Shown piece after piece: positions 34,982-35,724 of a stretch of 35,724 nt of DNA. This stretch comes from an uncultured Collinsella sp. (lineage in GTDB: Bacteria; Actinomycetota; Coriobacteriia; Coriobacteriales; Coriobacteriaceae): NCBI GenBank assembly GCA_902493985.1, contig CABURR010000019.1, positions 1 to 35,724 of the forward strand, given 5' to 3'. Position 1 is the first letter of the stretch, and each line of letters begins with the position of its first letter. The notes beneath the pieces are model-generated. The model saw only the letters and a list, made by a program, of their open reading frames with translations. It did not search any database and had not been told where the DNA came from. The position numbers and the translations under genes are program-made.

Positions 34982-35449
34982 ATGAACAGTGCAAGCGCCA
35001 AGCGTATCGACATTATCTCGGACACCCACGGCTATCTTTCGCCTGCGCTCCTAGACGAGCTTAAGGGTGCGGATCTGATTATCCATGCCGGCGACCTTAC
35101 GTCGGAGATGGACTACGAGCACCTGCGCACTATCGCCCCCGTGCGAGCGGTGCTGGGTAATAACGACTACTACCGCGACTACGGCCCCGATGTGGACCGC
35201 TTGGCGCTCTTTACCTACGAAGGACTCAAGTTCGCCGTAGCCCACTACCGCGAAGACCTCCCGGTTGGATCCGTAGACGTAGCCATCAACGGCCACACCC
35301 ACGTAACCAAAGAAGCCCAAGTGGGCCGCTGCTTGGTCCTCAACCCAGGCAGCGCCAGCTATCCCAGAGGCACCCGAGGCCCCACCATGGCCAGAATGCT
35401 CGTAAAAGACGGCCATGTCATAAGCACCAAGTTTATTGACTTGGACTAA
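34982..35449 (+). CDS. YfcE/MJ0936-type metallophosphoesterase
   Basis: 155 aa, calcineurin-like phosphodiesterase fold. Metal ligands are D14 and H16 (SDTHG), D38 (HAGD), N60 (GNND), H89 in AVAHY, and H105/H107 (NGHTH). The late LNPGSASYPRG is typical of this subfamily. I chose the ATG at 34982 because GGAAGGG precedes it; an upstream frame from 34892 overlaps a terminator. These enzymes hydrolyse phosphodiesters; the physiological substrate is unknown. Confidence 0.94.
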   Translation: MNSASAKRIDIISDTHGYLSPALLDELKGADLIIHAGDLTSEMDYEHLRTIAPVRAVLGNNDYYRDYGPDVDRLALFTYEGLKFAVAHYREDLPVGSVDVAINGHTHVTKEAQVGRCLVLNPGSASYPRGTRGPTMARMLVKDGHVISTKFIDLD

Positions 35450-35458
35450 CCGCAACAA

Positions 35459-35488
35459 AAACGGGGGATGCAGATGCGTCCCCCGTTT
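35459..35488 (+). terminator. Terminator of the phosphodiesterase gene
   Basis: AAACGGGGGA (35459-35468) and TCCCCCGTTT (35479-35488) form a perfect 10-bp stem with a 10-nt loop, 10 nt after the stop codon. Confidence 0.85.
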
Positions 35489-35629
35489 CCATTTGGGCCA
35501 AAGGCGGAAGTTCAACAAGATCCTTAGACAACCCCGCTGCGGAGAACGGGGCCGCCGAGCCGCGAAGCGGCGAGCAACAACAACGGCTCGAACAATGTGA
35601 CGGCAGGGAGGGTCTCCGGGGCTGAGGGC
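35489..35629. other. Intergenic, structured, no gene seen
   Basis: GC-rich stretch with small hairpins (CCCCG 35532-35536 / CGGGG 35547-35551, and GCCGC/GCGGC directly after). I see no credible coding frame. It leads into the inverted-repeat element at the window end. Confidence 0.4.
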
Positions 35630-35724
35630 GGGGGTTAAGTTTGTCGCGAGTTCCGCACGCAAAGGAAAGCACTTAATGTGCTTTCCGTCTTGCGCAGGAC
35701 TGTAGAGCAGCAAACTTAACCCCC
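35630..35724. repeat. 14-bp inverted repeat enclosing a GGAAAG hairpin, at the window edge
   Basis: GGGGGTTAAGTTTG (35630-35643) and CAAACTTAACCCCC (35711-35724) are perfect reverse complements. Inside, GGAAAGCAC (35664-35672) / GTGCTTTCC (35678-35686) forms a hairpin, flanked by CGCAA/TTGCG. The plan (outer TIR with G-run and TTAA, inner GGAAAG palindrome) matches the element at 19084-19348 with one unit instead of three. It may continue beyond the window. Confidence 0.75.

Noticed and set aside
33565..35025. 486-codon minus-strand frame
   Set aside because: Antisense to the sensor kinase and response regulator, which have complete conserved motifs on the plus strand.

Overview
The window looks like a chromosome segment of a gut coriobacterium, most likely Collinsella. 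I infer this from gene content and codon style; no rRNA or other marker gene is present. Most genes are GC-rich and close to housekeeping type. They include ybaB-recR, a membrane protein-Ser/Thr kinase-FHA set, a one-subunit pyruvate:ferredoxin oxidoreductase, a carbamate kinase, an arginine deiminase-like catabolic block, and a LytS/LytTR two-component pair.

Layout. (1) 1-4877: ybaB, recR, then three overlapping or abutting genes (secreted/anchored protein, membrane Ser/Thr kinase, FHA protein). (2) About 4.9-11.2 kb: an AT-richer accessory island between a full FHA gene and a truncated second copy of its 3' half. The island holds a decayed methyltransferase, an ABC exporter, an IS110-type remnant and, on the minus strand, a radical SAM/SPASM peptide maturase followed by two short Cys-rich precursor peptides and a tiny membrane peptide. 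(3) 11.8-15.8 kb: nifJ with a long leader and an unusual nested palindrome after it. (4) 15.9-19.4 kb: a DUF4143-type ATPase, arcC, and a block of structured repeats. (5) 19.4-28.8 kb, all minus strand: a C39-like peptidase, a YfcC permease, a D-2-hydroxyacid dehydrogenase, an arginine deiminase/DDAH-superfamily enzyme, a second YfcC permease, ornithine carbamoyltransferase and a PucR-type regulator. (6) 29.1-35.7 kb, plus strand: zinc-dependent phospholipase C-like protein, UMF1-type MFS transporter, glycosyltransferase, sensor kinase, LytTR regulator, YfcE-type phosphodiesterase, and a terminal inverted-repeat element.

How the genes fit together. Ornithine carbamoyltransferase, the deiminase-like enzyme, YfcC carriers and carbamate kinase make a plausible substrate-level ATP route: arginine-type substrate to citrulline, then ornithine plus carbamoyl phosphate, then ATP. 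The PucR-type regulator beside it is the likely switch. PFOR supplies acetyl-CoA and reduced ferredoxin for anaerobic energy metabolism.

Main candidate for a new system: the radical SAM locus at 8.5-10.6 kb. Its two precursors (67 and 59 residues) share a MKHIHP start and six alignable cysteines. Nearly all of these cysteines are followed by Asp two to five residues later, and several form exact Cys-X3-Asp motifs. That is the pattern expected of thioether-linked ranthipeptides. One precursor and the membrane peptide are small enough to be missed by ordinary gene calling. A second theme is several structured repeat elements, notably a 25-bp terminal inverted repeat enclosing three exactly 46-nt imperfect palindromes at an exact 62-nt period.
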